A DNA stretch of 15,106 nucleotides from JAHJBR01 sp040757035. Its GTDB lineage: Archaea; Micrarchaeota; Micrarchaeia; Anstonellales; Bilamarchaeaceae. Where the stretch lies: contig JBFLYM010000021.1 of NCBI GenBank assembly GCA_040757035.1, forward strand, positions 1 through 15,106, given 5' to 3'. The notes under the pieces are model-generated. The model made no database searches. It was not told the origin of the DNA and worked only from the letters and a program-made list of their open reading frames with translations. Every line of letters begins with the position of its first letter. The first letter of the stretch is position 1. This document shows positions 1-7,407 of the stretch, one piece after another. A program made the position numbers and the translations under genes.

Positions 1-665
1 ATTGAATAACTCGAATCGCATATTCCATCTCTATCTGTATCGCTGCAGGTTTGTGAAGGTCCTGTTCCATCTGCCTTTGCCCAGAAATTACCTCCTAAAT
101 AAGGACCGCCAATTATGTTTGTACCACCGGTTTTTGTGGTGTTCCAATTGTCTATAACACTATCGGCATAAGCTAAACCTTGCGTACCTGTTGCATTGAA
201 GATGTTGTTATAAATAAGGTTGTTATTTGTGCCAATAATATATATTTGATATTGGGAATTATTCTCAACCATGTTGTTGGTTAAGGTGTTGTTGCTAGAA
301 CTAGAAACAAGGACAATGCCGTGACCATTATTGCTATTAGCTGTATTGTTGGTTATGGCGTTGTTCGAGCTGGATTGAATATAAATTCCGGTTGAATAAT
401 TATAAACCCGACAATTTTTTATTTGGCTGCTTGAATTCAAAATATTAATACCATAACTCGTATTCATTCCAGTAATAGAATACCCAGCACAATCCAAAAT
501 AACATTGCTCGCGATTATGTTTATGCACGTATCAGTTGAGGAAAGATTGTTGATTAATGTATAGTTTCCTGAGGCAGTTATATTCTGACAAGAAGAAATA
601 TTAACGGAGAATACAACCGAAACCAAAATTAACAAAGATAAAAAAATCGATTTTAATTTGTCCAT
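1..665 (-). CDS. Secreted NosD-like parallel beta-helix protein, 3' part missing
   Basis: Reading leftward from the ATG at 665, 221 codons are open before the window edge, so the C-terminus is missing. Residues 1-20 form a signal peptide (charged MDKLK, then a hydrophobic run). The body is made of Asn/Ser-rich rungs such as SSSNNAITNN and SSSNNTLTNN, the pattern of PbH1/NosD beta-helix repeats. A later stretch with GGNFWAKADGTG followed by DTDRDGICDSSY is the usual NosD-domain end with a calcium-binding-like D-x-D-x-DG loop. Family members are surface or periplasmic carbohydrate-binding or structural proteins; the exact role here is unknown. About a dozen N-X-S/T sequons are visible, notable beside aglB. 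The start is supported by a TATA box about 25 bp upstream, which implies a leaderless mRNA. Confidence 0.85.
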   Translation of the reverse strand, partial: MDKLKSIFLSLLILVSVVFSVNISSCQNITASGNYTLINNLSSTDTCINIIASNVILDCAGYSITGMNTSYGINILNSSSQIKNCRVYNYSTGIYIQSSSNNAITNNTANSNNGHGIVLVSSSSNNTLTNNMVENNSQYQIYIIGTNNNLIYNNIFNATGTQGLAYADSVIDNWNTTKTGGTNIIGGPYLGGNFWAKADGTGPSQTCSDTDRDGICDSSYS

Positions 666-686
666 AAAAAAATTGTACTCTATATA

Positions 687-694
687 TTTATAAA
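687..694 (-). promoter_or_regulatory. TATA box of the NosD-like gene
   Basis: TTTATAAA lies in the 30-bp spacer after aglB. Its centre is 25.5 bp upstream of the ATG at 665, which places the predicted transcription start at the start codon (leaderless). The gene therefore probably has its own promoter in addition to any read-through from aglB. Confidence 0.6.
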
Positions 695-695
695 T

Positions 696-3600
696 TTAAT
701 CTTTTATCTTGAATATTTTTACTTCGCCTCCATTTGTTTTGTATACGAGTTCAAAACCAGGAAGGTTTTCAAGCATAAATGCATTATAAAGATTTGAATC
801 GTAGAATTTGCTCGTTCTATCCTCCCATCCTGAAACTGCGCTTCCATTTATTACCCATACAGGATCTTTTGTATAAATAAGAGAGAACGCCCTAAAGTTG
901 TTGTATAACGATATTTCTTCTCTTATAAACGCTTTATGGAGTTTGAGCGAACCGTCAGTAGATCTGTTGTTAAGTTCATAAATCGCAGTAACATTCTGGC
1001 CAGTTGCAAGTACAGTAAAGCCTAAACAATAGCGCGGTTGAAGCTCGCGTTCTATTCCATTTTGTGTTTCAACAGAATTAATCGTGTATACAGTTATCCC
1101 TTTTTGTTTGTATGAAATTGAACACGCTTGATATGAGCTGGTTGTATTAGGTATATAAATCGTACTCCACAAATGTTCAAACTCGCACGCACTTGTTCCA
1201 GGAAGTCTATTTACATTTGTTTTATTATCCCTGGCGCATCCAAGATAATTCAAAGCACCGTATTTTCCTCCAAACGAATTCCCGCTCATAATTAGTTCGA
1301 TATCAAAAAGCGCGTACTTTGAACCATAATGAATCATGTCTTCCTTTAATTCTTCAGGAGTCCCAATAATATAATCATGAGCGATTTCACCAATCATTTT
1401 ATGACTGGCATGTTCGTTTCTTATTACTGCGTTTCTTTGCCCAAAGAAATTTTCCCAATGTCCATAATCCCACCAACTGGTTATGCGCGAATTGTTCTCA
1501 GTATTATTGCGAATCCATTCCATGCTGTTTATCCAATATGGCGTTACGCGTTCGCATCTAATGGCGGCGCCTACGCGCGCAGGATGTTGCGGATTAGAAA
1601 ATACTTCAATCGGATTTTTGAGGAGCGAAATAAAACAAAGATCGCTGTTGTATTGATTATTCATACTTTTATTTGCAAACGCGAGCGCATCTTTTCCTGC
1701 GGCACAAATATTCGCAATTTGAGCTTCATTAACGCCGTTCAAGCGCAATTCATTGCACAAACTGGCGAATTTTTGCTGGAACATTGCCGGATTATCCTGG
1801 AAGCGCGTTTCAAATCCAGCCGTTATCACGTGCAACGCATGACTCTCGGTAATTTGCATAAACGCAATAACAATTCCAAGCAAAAGAAATGCATAAAACA
1901 AATATTCTTTTCCATGCTGTGCAAGATTTAGCGCTCTAAGAATCAGTATTTCAAGTTCCCCGAAAATGAATGCCAATGCGGTTGCAAGCACAAAACCTAA
2001 ATAAATAATATATTTTGCTTTTATCAATCCAACAAGTGCAATCGGAAAAACCAGCGCAACAAAAAACCAGGCTGGAGTTTCTTCTTTTTTTATTATAAAG
2101 CGATGGACGCTGGATATAGATGCAACAATCAAAAAGAAGAGCAATGACATTAGTATACTATTTTCTTTAGCTTCGATATCCAATGCTACTCCGAAAATTG
2201 TGTTAAGCACTGTAGAAAAAAAGCCGAAAACTAAATTGGCAATATAAGTTGGGATTGCAAAAATTGGGGCAAGAAATGTCTTGTATGGTTCGTCATCAAA
2301 TATCTTTCCTAAAAATCCAAGCGAAGGTTCAAAAATCCTGCCGCTTGTTCCCTGTTCTGCGATTGTGCGGTCAAGAGGTTGATTAAACGACGCTATCTGC
2401 AACCCAGACATTACAATATTCTTTACAAGCGAATTTAGAGGGGTAAACGCCAATAACAGTATGACAATACACACAAATGTTCCTAATGCGTAAAATTGCA
2501 TTTCGCTGTCTAATTTGAATTTTTGAAGCAAAAAGAACGCGGATAATATAGCGATTATTGCGATCATTCCACTTGGATAAGTGATTAAAACATGCTGAGC
2601 AAAGATACTTTTCATTACTGCAACGATAAGCGGAAATATAAAAAAAACACCGCAAACTTTTGCAAATATTTCAAAATTCTTTTTCATCAAAAACAGCGTT
2701 ATTGCATGAAGCGGAATGAAAATCATGCATATTGTAAGAGCAACAACTTCTGATGAACTGCCAAGGCTCAAAGTAAAGTAACCGAATCCTGCAAGCGCGG
2801 CAAGTTTTAAGTCCTGTTTTTTCAGCATCCAGAGAAAAAATCCAATAAACATGGCGAGCGCGAAAAATGCATATGGCTGCACTTCGGCTTCTCCAGCAGT
2901 CAGTTTCATTATAAAAATAGGTATAAAGGAAAGAACAATTGATGACAGAAGCGCGTATTCTGATCTATACCAGGCGCGCAAACCGAAATATATGAAAAAC
3001 GCTGCAAAAGCTGCAGCAAAAGGCGGATAAATATTGGCTACAAGAGAAAGAATATAATTATTGTAAGAACCGCCGCTAGTATAAAGAGAGTACCATGTTG
3101 CTTCCATATACACCAAAAGTGGGGAGGTTCGATGGGACACTTGCGCTTCAGGATACCACGCGGTTTTATCATCCAACGGATTATAGCCATAATTGATTAT
3201 TTGCTGCGCCGTGTCAATATAATAATAAGGATCTATTTCTTGATAGATCGGACTTAGCGTTTGTATGCGCACAAAAAAATTTATGAAAAATAAAAGGATT
3301 ACGCATAGCGGTATTAGATATTTTGATGGATTAGAAACAAAATCCTGTTCCAGATTCGCAAAGTTTTGGTTTGTAATGTTCGCAAAATTTGCAAAAATCT
3401 TGTTTTTTTGAATATTATCTATTGCTTCTTTACTGCCCCCCAACCTTGATAGTATAAATATCGCAAACCCAGACAGATACAACAACGCAGTGTTTGCAAG
3501 CGCGAGTTCATGCGAAAATGTTATTCCAAAAAAAAGAAATTCAACAAACGGAAACAAACCCTGCGCGACCCAACCAAACGCAGAACCAATAAATATCTTT

Positions 3601-3713
3601 TCAATCGTTGAAAATTCTGTTTTTTTCAACAATCCGAATGAAAATATAATTCCAGGCAGAAACGCAGAAAAGAAGATAATTGTTAATGCATGTACAAGTG
3701 AAAATTCAATCAT
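696..3713 (-). CDS. aglB: Dolichyl-phosphooligosaccharide-protein glycotransferase (AglB/Stt3 family)
   Basis: This 1005-residue membrane protein is the archaeal oligosaccharyltransferase, which moves a lipid-linked glycan onto Asn of N-X-S/T sequons outside the cell. Roughly the first 620 residues are many hydrophobic membrane segments; the rest is a globular outer domain. Hallmarks are an acidic first-loop motif DPYYYI at 161-166, the TIAE motif of the long external loop at 450-453 (the TIXE/SVSE equivalent), and the sequon-binding WWDYG at 747-751. The sequence after WWDYG (FDIELIMSG, GGKYGALNYL) resembles what I recall of DPANN homologues. The start at 3713 follows AGAGGT at SD distance, and the gene lies 25 bp downstream of the ftsZ stop, so it is probably co-transcribed. 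The DK/MI motif was not assigned with certainty. Confidence 0.95.
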   Translation of the reverse strand: MIEFSLVHALTIIFFSAFLPGIIFSFGLLKKTEFSTIEKIFIGSAFGWVAQGLFPFVEFLFFGITFSHELALANTALLYLSGFAIFILSRLGGSKEAIDNIQKNKIFANFANITNQNFANLEQDFVSNPSKYLIPLCVILLFFINFFVRIQTLSPIYQEIDPYYYIDTAQQIINYGYNPLDDKTAWYPEAQVSHRTSPLLVYMEATWYSLYTSGGSYNNYILSLVANIYPPFAAAFAAFFIYFGLRAWYRSEYALLSSIVLSFIPIFIMKLTAGEAEVQPYAFFALAMFIGFFLWMLKKQDLKLAALAGFGYFTLSLGSSSEVVALTICMIFIPLHAITLFLMKKNFEIFAKVCGVFFIFPLIVAVMKSIFAQHVLITYPSGMIAIIAILSAFFLLQKFKLDSEMQFYALGTFVCIVILLLAFTPLNSLVKNIVMSGLQIASFNQPLDRTIAEQGTSGRIFEPSLGFLGKIFDDEPYKTFLAPIFAIPTYIANLVFGFFSTVLNTIFGVALDIEAKENSILMSLLFFLIVASISSVHRFIIKKEETPAWFFVALVFPIALVGLIKAKYIIYLGFVLATALAFIFGELEILILRALNLAQHGKEYLFYAFLLLGIVIAFMQITESHALHVITAGFETRFQDNPAMFQQKFASLCNELRLNGVNEAQIANICAAGKDALAFANKSMNNQYNSDLCFISLLKNPIEVFSNPQHPARVGAAIRCERVTPYWINSMEWIRNNTENNSRITSWWDYGHWENFFGQRNAVIRNEHASHKMIGEIAHDYIIGTPEELKEDMIHYGSKYALFDIELIMSGNSFGGKYGALNYLGCARDNKTNVNRLPGTSACEFEHLWSTIYIPNTTSSYQACSISYKQKGITVYTINSVETQNGIERELQPRYCLGFTVLATGQNVTAIYELNNRSTDGSLKLHKAFIREEISLYNNFRAFSLIYTKDPVWVINGSAVSGWEDRTSKFYDSNLYNAFMLENLPGFELVYKTNGGEVKIFKIKD

Positions 3714-3738
3714 TATTCTACCTCTAAAATTAAATTGG

Positions 3739-4848
3739 TTATAAATTAGTTAGATCCTGATCGGTAAGATGAATAACTCCGCTCTGTTCCTCTTTTTGAA
3801 ATATCATTGGTGATTTTACCCCAACAACTATAGAAGTAACGATCACTGTTCCTTTGAGCTCAGGATTTACTCTTGCGCCTATTTTTACATTTGCATTTTC
3901 GCTAAGACTTTGGGTTATTCCCTCGCCTATTTTTATTGCCTCTCCGAGAGTAAGATCCGCGCCTCCTTCGAGATGAATTAACGCGCCTTTCGCATCTTCA
4001 TAATCAACATCCAAAAGAGGATGTTCAAGCGTGTTTTTTATCGCATCATCAACCTTATTCGGACCGCTTGCTTCACCAACCGAAATAAACGCGACTCCTC
4101 CATTTTGCATAATCGCCTTGACATCCGCATAATCCACATTTATCAAACTTGGAAACATTATCGTATCGGTGATTCCAATTACTGCTCTACTTGTAATTGA
4201 ATCAGCGAGCGCGAACGCTTGATCAAGCGGTAAATTTTGAGCGTATGAATGTAATCTGTTATTATCTATAACTATAACTGTATCAGCAATTTCAATAAGT
4301 TCCTGAATTCCGTGTTGCGCTGTTTTGAGTTTAGAACGCTCCATGTTGAATGGATAAGTTACTACCGCGATTACAATTGAACCTCGCTCTTTTGCGATGC
4401 GTGCGACAATCGGGCATACGCCTGTTCCGGTTCCACCACCCATACCTGCGCACAAAAATACAATTTCATAATCTTCTATTTCCCTATTAATCATATTGAT
4501 ATCTGACTCAGCGGCCTTCCTCGCAATTTCAGGATCGCCACCAGCACCAAGTCCTCTTGTAATATTCTGGCCAATAAATATTTTTTTGTGCGCTTTGACC
4601 GTTTTCAAGTGTTTTACATCGGTGTTTATTGCGATCGCGGTTGCGCTGCGCAAATCGTTATTCATCATTCTATTTATGCAATTACAGCCTGCGCCTCCAA
4701 TACCGATTACCGCAATTCTCACGCTTTCGTCTTCTTCTTGCCTAGTATCTTCTTCCTGCCCAGAAGGCGTTATTTCATTTATATCTTCTGAAACAAGCGT
4801 ATGTTGAGAAGAATCAGTTTTTGCGGCCTTTATTATATCTTCAAACAC
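3739..4848 (-). CDS. ftsZ: Cell division GTPase FtsZ
   Basis: The 369-residue tubulin-like GTPase polymerises into the division ring. Visible motifs are the nucleotide-binding GIGGAGCN at 49-56, the signature loop GGGTGTG at 137-143, and the T7 catalytic loop N237-V-D239-Y-A-D242. An acidic, probably disordered extension of about 42 residues precedes the GTPase domain. A short tail ends in DLTNL and could be a partner-binding peptide. Initiation is at GTG (4848), directly after an SD-like AGGTGG. An ATG two bases upstream (4850) overlaps it but is out of frame. The TATA box at 4888-4897 would give a leader of about 18 nt. Whether it is FtsZ1 or FtsZ2 was not resolved, although the YPFNMERSKLK segment and IDNNRL look FtsZ1-like. 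Confidence 0.95.
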   Translation of the reverse strand: MFEDIIKAAKTDSSQHTLVSEDINEITPSGQEEDTRQEEDESVRIAVIGIGGAGCNCINRMMNNDLRSATAIAINTDVKHLKTVKAHKKIFIGQNITRGLGAGGDPEIARKAAESDINMINREIEDYEIVFLCAGMGGGTGTGVCPIVARIAKERGSIVIAVVTYPFNMERSKLKTAQHGIQELIEIADTVIVIDNNRLHSYAQNLPLDQAFALADSITSRAVIGITDTIMFPSLINVDYADVKAIMQNGGVAFISVGEASGPNKVDDAIKNTLEHPLLDVDYEDAKGALIHLEGGADLTLGEAIKIGEGITQSLSENANVKIGARVNPELKGTVIVTSIVVGVKSPMIFQKEEQSGVIHLTDQDLTNL

Positions 4849-4887
4849 ATTACCACCTGCTATGAATATTTTTAGTAATGCGACAAT

Positions 4888-4897
4888 ATTTATAAAT
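4888..4897. promoter_or_regulatory. Palindromic TATA box shared by ftsZ and the methionine aminopeptidase gene
   Basis: ATTTATAAAT is a perfect 10-bp palindrome in the 70-bp spacer between the divergent starts at 4848 and 4919. Rightward, its centre is 26.5 bp from ATG 4919 (leaderless start). Leftward, a start about 25 bp away would give ftsZ a short leader carrying its SD. No second TATA-like box of similar quality is seen in the spacer, so both genes may depend on one symmetric element. Confidence 0.55.
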
Positions 4898-4918
4898 TTG
4901 ACTTTCCTACTGATTTTA

Positions 4919-5815
4919 ATGCTGTCTGAAGAAAATAAAGAAAATTTTATTCAAAGCGGAAAAATCGCTTCTAAAATAAGAAATGAAAGCAAACGCCTTA
5001 TTATGATAGACGAATTATTGTTTGATATTGCGGAAACAATAGAACAAATGATTAAAGACGAAGGGGCAAAATGCGCGTTTCCGGTTAACATTTCAATAAA
5101 CGAACACGCAGCGCATTTCACTCCAGAAACCAATTGTGCGCGTACTATTGAAGAAAATGATGTGATAAAGATTGATATAGGTGTATTAGTTAATAATTCA
5201 ATTGCAGATACCGCTTATACTGTTGACCTTTCTGGAAAATATGGAGAATTGGTAAGCGCAAGCGAGCATGCGCTCAATGAAGCGATCAAATTAATGACTC
5301 CTGGCAGAAAAATTGCAGAAATTTCGGCAAAGATAGAGGAAACAATAAAATCGTATGGTTTTTTGCCTATCTCTAATCTTACGGGTCATATGATAAAAGA
5401 TGGATTTTTGCATGCCGGAATGGAGATACCGAATGTAAAGACAAACATTCCATACGTTTTAAGTGAAGGAGATGTCTTTGCAATTGAACCATTTGCGAGT
5501 ACAGGAAGCGGATTTGTGCAAGATGCAGATCAAGTGGAAATATTTTCGGTGATAGATCTAAAGCCGCTTAGAATGCCATATGCCAGAAAAATACAGGAGC
5601 ATATAATCAAGGAATATCTACTGCTTCCTTTTGCGCAGCGCTGGCTAGATAAGTATTATTCGCGCATCTTGGTTAATTCAGCGCTCAAAGAAATGATTAT
5701 ACAAAAAATGCTTATTTCATATCCGGTATTAAAGGATTCTGGGGATGGGATAGTAAGTCAAGCTGAACACACTGTTATTGTTGATGAAAAACCAATTGTT
5801 ACTACTATTGAATGA
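4919..5815 (+). CDS. map: Methionine aminopeptidase, type 2
   Basis: This 298-residue protein removes the N-terminal Met from nascent proteins. The pita-bread fold motifs are complete: FPVNISINEHAAHFTP with the conserved His, IDIGVLVNNSIADTAYTVD with both metal-binding Asp, NLTGHMIKDGFLHAG with two His, GDVFAIEPFA with a metal Glu, and QAEHTVIV with the last metal Glu. The insertion typical of type 2 enzymes (about 210-255) is present. The frame is open back to an ATG at 4862, but those 19 extra codons span the TATA box and encode a non-homologous hydrophobic stretch. The ATG at 4919 lies 26.5 bp after the box and fits the family N-terminus (MLSEENKENFIQSGKIASKI). The gene diverges from ftsZ. 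Confidence 0.95.
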   Translation: MLSEENKENFIQSGKIASKIRNESKRLIMIDELLFDIAETIEQMIKDEGAKCAFPVNISINEHAAHFTPETNCARTIEENDVIKIDIGVLVNNSIADTAYTVDLSGKYGELVSASEHALNEAIKLMTPGRKIAEISAKIEETIKSYGFLPISNLTGHMIKDGFLHAGMEIPNVKTNIPYVLSEGDVFAIEPFASTGSGFVQDADQVEIFSVIDLKPLRMPYARKIQEHIIKEYLLLPFAQRWLDKYYSRILVNSALKEMIIQKMLISYPVLKDSGDGIVSQAEHTVIVDEKPIVTTIE

Positions 5816-5880
5816 TCACTGTCTTATATTATCGTCCTATCGAACATGTTCTATCAAATATTGAATAATTACTAAAAATA

Positions 5881-5888
5881 ATTTAAAT
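5881..5888 (+). promoter_or_regulatory. TATA box of ilvE
   Basis: ATTTAAAT has its centre 26.5 bp before the ATG at 5911 and no SD sequence lies between them, which predicts a leaderless ilvE transcript independent of map. The 95-bp spacer also has a perfect palindrome, GAACATGTTC, at 5842-5851; its role is unknown and it may be chance. Confidence 0.55.
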
Positions 5889-5910
5889 CTTTGTATTACA
5901 TTAAAACAAT

Positions 5911-6888
5911 ATGCAACATAATACAAAAAATAGTACGCAAGATAATACACGAAATAGTACGGATAGTATGCAGGATAACACGCAAAAAATCTGGATGAAC
6001 GGAAAGTTCATTGATTATAAGGATGCCAATATCCATGTGATGACGCATGCGCTTCATTACGGAACAGGTGTTTTTGAAGGTATACGGTGTTACAAAACAT
6101 TGAATGGTCCTATTATCTTTAGGCTGCGCGATCATCTTACAAGACTTAAAAATGGTTCAGAATTTTATGGAATGAATATTCCGTATTCCATCACCCAAAT
6201 GGAAAGCGCAACTAAAGAATTGGTGCGCAAAAATAAAACAGAAGAATGTTATTTGCGTCCGATTGTTTTTAGAGGTGCGGGTCCGATTGGAGTTGATCCT
6301 ACTAACGCACCGGTTTATGTTGCGATAATTACTGCAGACATGGGCAAATATTTTGATGAGAAAAAAATGGAGACCGGAATAAAATGCAAAATTTCCAGCT
6401 GGAGAAGAATAAGCGCGAAGATAGTTCCGCCCAATGTGAAAGCCTCTGGTCAATATATAAATTCTGTGCTTGCCAAAACAGAAGCGAAAAAATTAGGATA
6501 TGATGAAGCGATAATGCTCAACATCAACGAGCGCGTTGCTGAAGGTTCAGGCGAAAATATATTCATTGTGAAGAATGAGGAGATATTTACACCTCCAATT
6601 TCAGAGGACATTCTTCCTGGCATAACGCGAGATAGCGTGATGCAAATTGCCAAAAATGAAAGGCTCGCGATTTTAGAGCGTGCACTTGTTCCAGAAGATC
6701 TTTATTCCGCGGACGAAGTTTTCCTAACTGGAACTGCAGCAGAAGTCACTCCTGTAAGAAACATAGATGGAAAAATAATTGGTAGCGGAACGCGCGGTCC
6801 GATTACAACTATACTTCAGAAAAAATATTTAAACGCAGCCAAAGGATTGGACAAAAATTATGAAAATTGGCTTACAAATGTGGGTTAA
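5911..6888 (+). CDS. ilvE: Branched-chain amino acid aminotransferase
   Basis: A 325-residue class IV (fold type IV) PLP enzyme that exchanges amino groups between Leu/Ile/Val and 2-oxoglutarate, the last step of branched-chain amino acid synthesis or the first step of breakdown. Diagnostic stretches are IWMNGKFIDYKDANIHVMTHALHYG near the start, FEGIRCY, the PLP-binding lysine K177 in NVKASGQYINS, EGSGENIF, PGITRDSV and FLTGTAAEVTPVR. The family N-terminus aligns from about residue 26. The preceding 25 residues are an unusual Asn/Thr/Gln-rich leader with repeated QDNT and NST units. An alternative in-frame ATG at 5968 would remove most of it, but the TATA spacing favours 5911. No other genes of the pathway are in the window, so its use here cannot be told. 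Confidence 0.93.
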   Translation: MQHNTKNSTQDNTRNSTDSMQDNTQKIWMNGKFIDYKDANIHVMTHALHYGTGVFEGIRCYKTLNGPIIFRLRDHLTRLKNGSEFYGMNIPYSITQMESATKELVRKNKTEECYLRPIVFRGAGPIGVDPTNAPVYVAIITADMGKYFDEKKMETGIKCKISSWRRISAKIVPPNVKASGQYINSVLAKTEAKKLGYDEAIMLNINERVAEGSGENIFIVKNEEIFTPPISEDILPGITRDSVMQIAKNERLAILERALVPEDLYSADEVFLTGTAAEVTPVRNIDGKIIGSGTRGPITTILQKKYLNAAKGLDKNYENWLTNVG

Positions 6889-6936
6889 ATCTACCTGACA
6901 AAGCACGAATTAGTTCGCTATTAGATAAACGACAAA

Positions 6937-6989
6937 TTTTTTGATCTAGATCTACATCTTTTTGTATAAATTAACATCAAAAAGATGTA
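6937..6989 (+). terminator. T-run and 12-bp inverted repeat downstream of ilvE
   Basis: A T6 run (6937-6942) is followed by a 10-bp palindrome GATCTAGATC (6943-6952). Next is a perfect 12-bp inverted repeat, TACATCTTTTTG (6953-6964) and its complement (6978-6989), with a 13-nt AT-rich loop. It could be an end-of-transcript structure for ilvE or a protein-binding site. The T-run is the part most like an archaeal terminator. Confidence 0.35.
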
Positions 6990-7077
6990 TAAACAAAAAT
7001 TTTATTTTCTTAGTTTTTATAAGTTTGAAGTGCTTTTGGATGATCTTATCTAATTGTACAATATTATACTCCCCCAA

Positions 7078-7242
7078 CTAAGTAATTCGGTGTTTTTCGA
7101 GTACCGCCGATGAACAAACGCGCATTATGGTCGGTGGATCTAAAGCAGAGAAAATCATTAAAAGCTTTTTCTTCATAGTTTTCAAATCAAGAAATGAAAT
7201 TTCTTGGGATAATTCATTCATTTTCGGTCGCCTGAAATGCAT
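7078..7242 (-). CDS. Small hypothetical ORF inside the inverted-repeat element
   Basis: An ATG at 7242 opens a 54-codon frame that ends at a TAG inside the left terminal repeat. The frame is open upstream to about 7285, so nearly the entire element is one open frame. The product is basic and helix-like (MNELSQEISFLDLKTMKKKL, later ALDPPTIMRV). It has no membrane segment and no recognised domain. No convincing SD or TATA box lies at the expected distance. It could be a passenger gene, the remnant of a transposase, or chance. Confidence 0.3.
   Translation of the reverse strand: MHFRRPKMNELSQEISFLDLKTMKKKLLMIFSALDPPTIMRVCSSAVLEKHRIT
7188..7206. repeat. 8-bp hairpin inside the element
   Basis: CAAGAAAT and ATTTCTTG are separated by GAA, giving a tight 8-bp stem with a 3-nt loop. 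A second pair, CGAACGA (7245-7251) and TCGTTCG (7268-7274), follows. Function is not known. Confidence 0.35.
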
Positions 7243-7303
7243 TACGAACGAAAGAATTATGAATTTATCGTTCGCAAATCCGAAAAATTAAGTTGGACTA
7301 GTA

Positions 7304-7364
7304 TAATTTTTAGCGTGTAAGTTTATATACATTTCGTTTTTGTAAAAATACATAATGCTTGCAT
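7304..7364. repeat. 61-bp direct repeat, left copy (orphan promoter)
   Basis: 57 of 61 bases match 8581-8641 in the same orientation. On the minus strand it contains TATATAAA, the promoter box that in the right copy drives the AAA ATPase gene. Here the place where the start codon should lie (about 7300) is occupied by the end of the inverted-repeat element, so this copy appears to be a promoter that has lost its gene. Confidence 0.7.
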
Positions 7365-7383
7365 ATTGTACTCATACAAATAC

Positions 7384-7390
7384 AAAAAAA
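7384..7390 (-). terminator. Poly-T terminator of the AAA ATPase gene
   Basis: Seven A on the plus strand give T7 in the transcript direction, about 18 bp past the TGA at 7408-7410. This is the usual form of an archaeal intrinsic terminator. Confidence 0.4.
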
Positions 7391-7407
7391 TGTGGATTGC
7401 GTATAAT

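Larger units (their letters stand above)
7065..7305. mobile_element. MITE-like element with 26-bp imperfect terminal inverted repeats
   Basis: The left end (7065-7090, beginning TATACTCCCCCAACTAAG) and the right end (7280-7305, ending AAGTTGGACTAGTATA) are inverted relatives, matching at about 19 of 26 positions by eye. The same 26-bp sequence recurs at 14602-14627 (21/26 and 20/26 matches). The ends read TA-TACT and AGTA-TA, compatible with but not proof of TA target duplication as in IS630/Tc1-mariner elements. No intact transposase is present; the inside carries one open frame of about 68 codons on the minus strand. The right end coincides with the start of the 61-bp direct repeat. The stretch 6889-7407 has no other clear gene. 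Confidence 0.5.

Noticed and set aside
1377..1931. 184-codon plus-strand open frame
   Set aside because: It lies wholly inside aglB on the opposite strand, with no domain, and aglB has its catalytic motif WWDYG in the same region; it is a shadow frame.
4862..4918. Upstream ATG giving methionine aminopeptidase 19 extra residues
   Set aside because: The extra codons cover the TATA box at 4888-4897 and do not resemble the family N-terminus; the start at 4919 fits leaderless spacing.
5842..5851. Perfect palindrome GAACATGTTC between map and ilvE as an operator
   Set aside because: It is an isolated 10-bp palindrome more than 30 bp upstream of the TATA box with no second copy found; chance is likely, so it is mentioned only with the ilvE promoter.
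6889..6970. Minus-strand stretch reading like DLDQKICRLSNSELIRALSG as a gene remnant
   Set aside because: It is short, lacks a start signal and has no recognised family; possible debris but not supportable.
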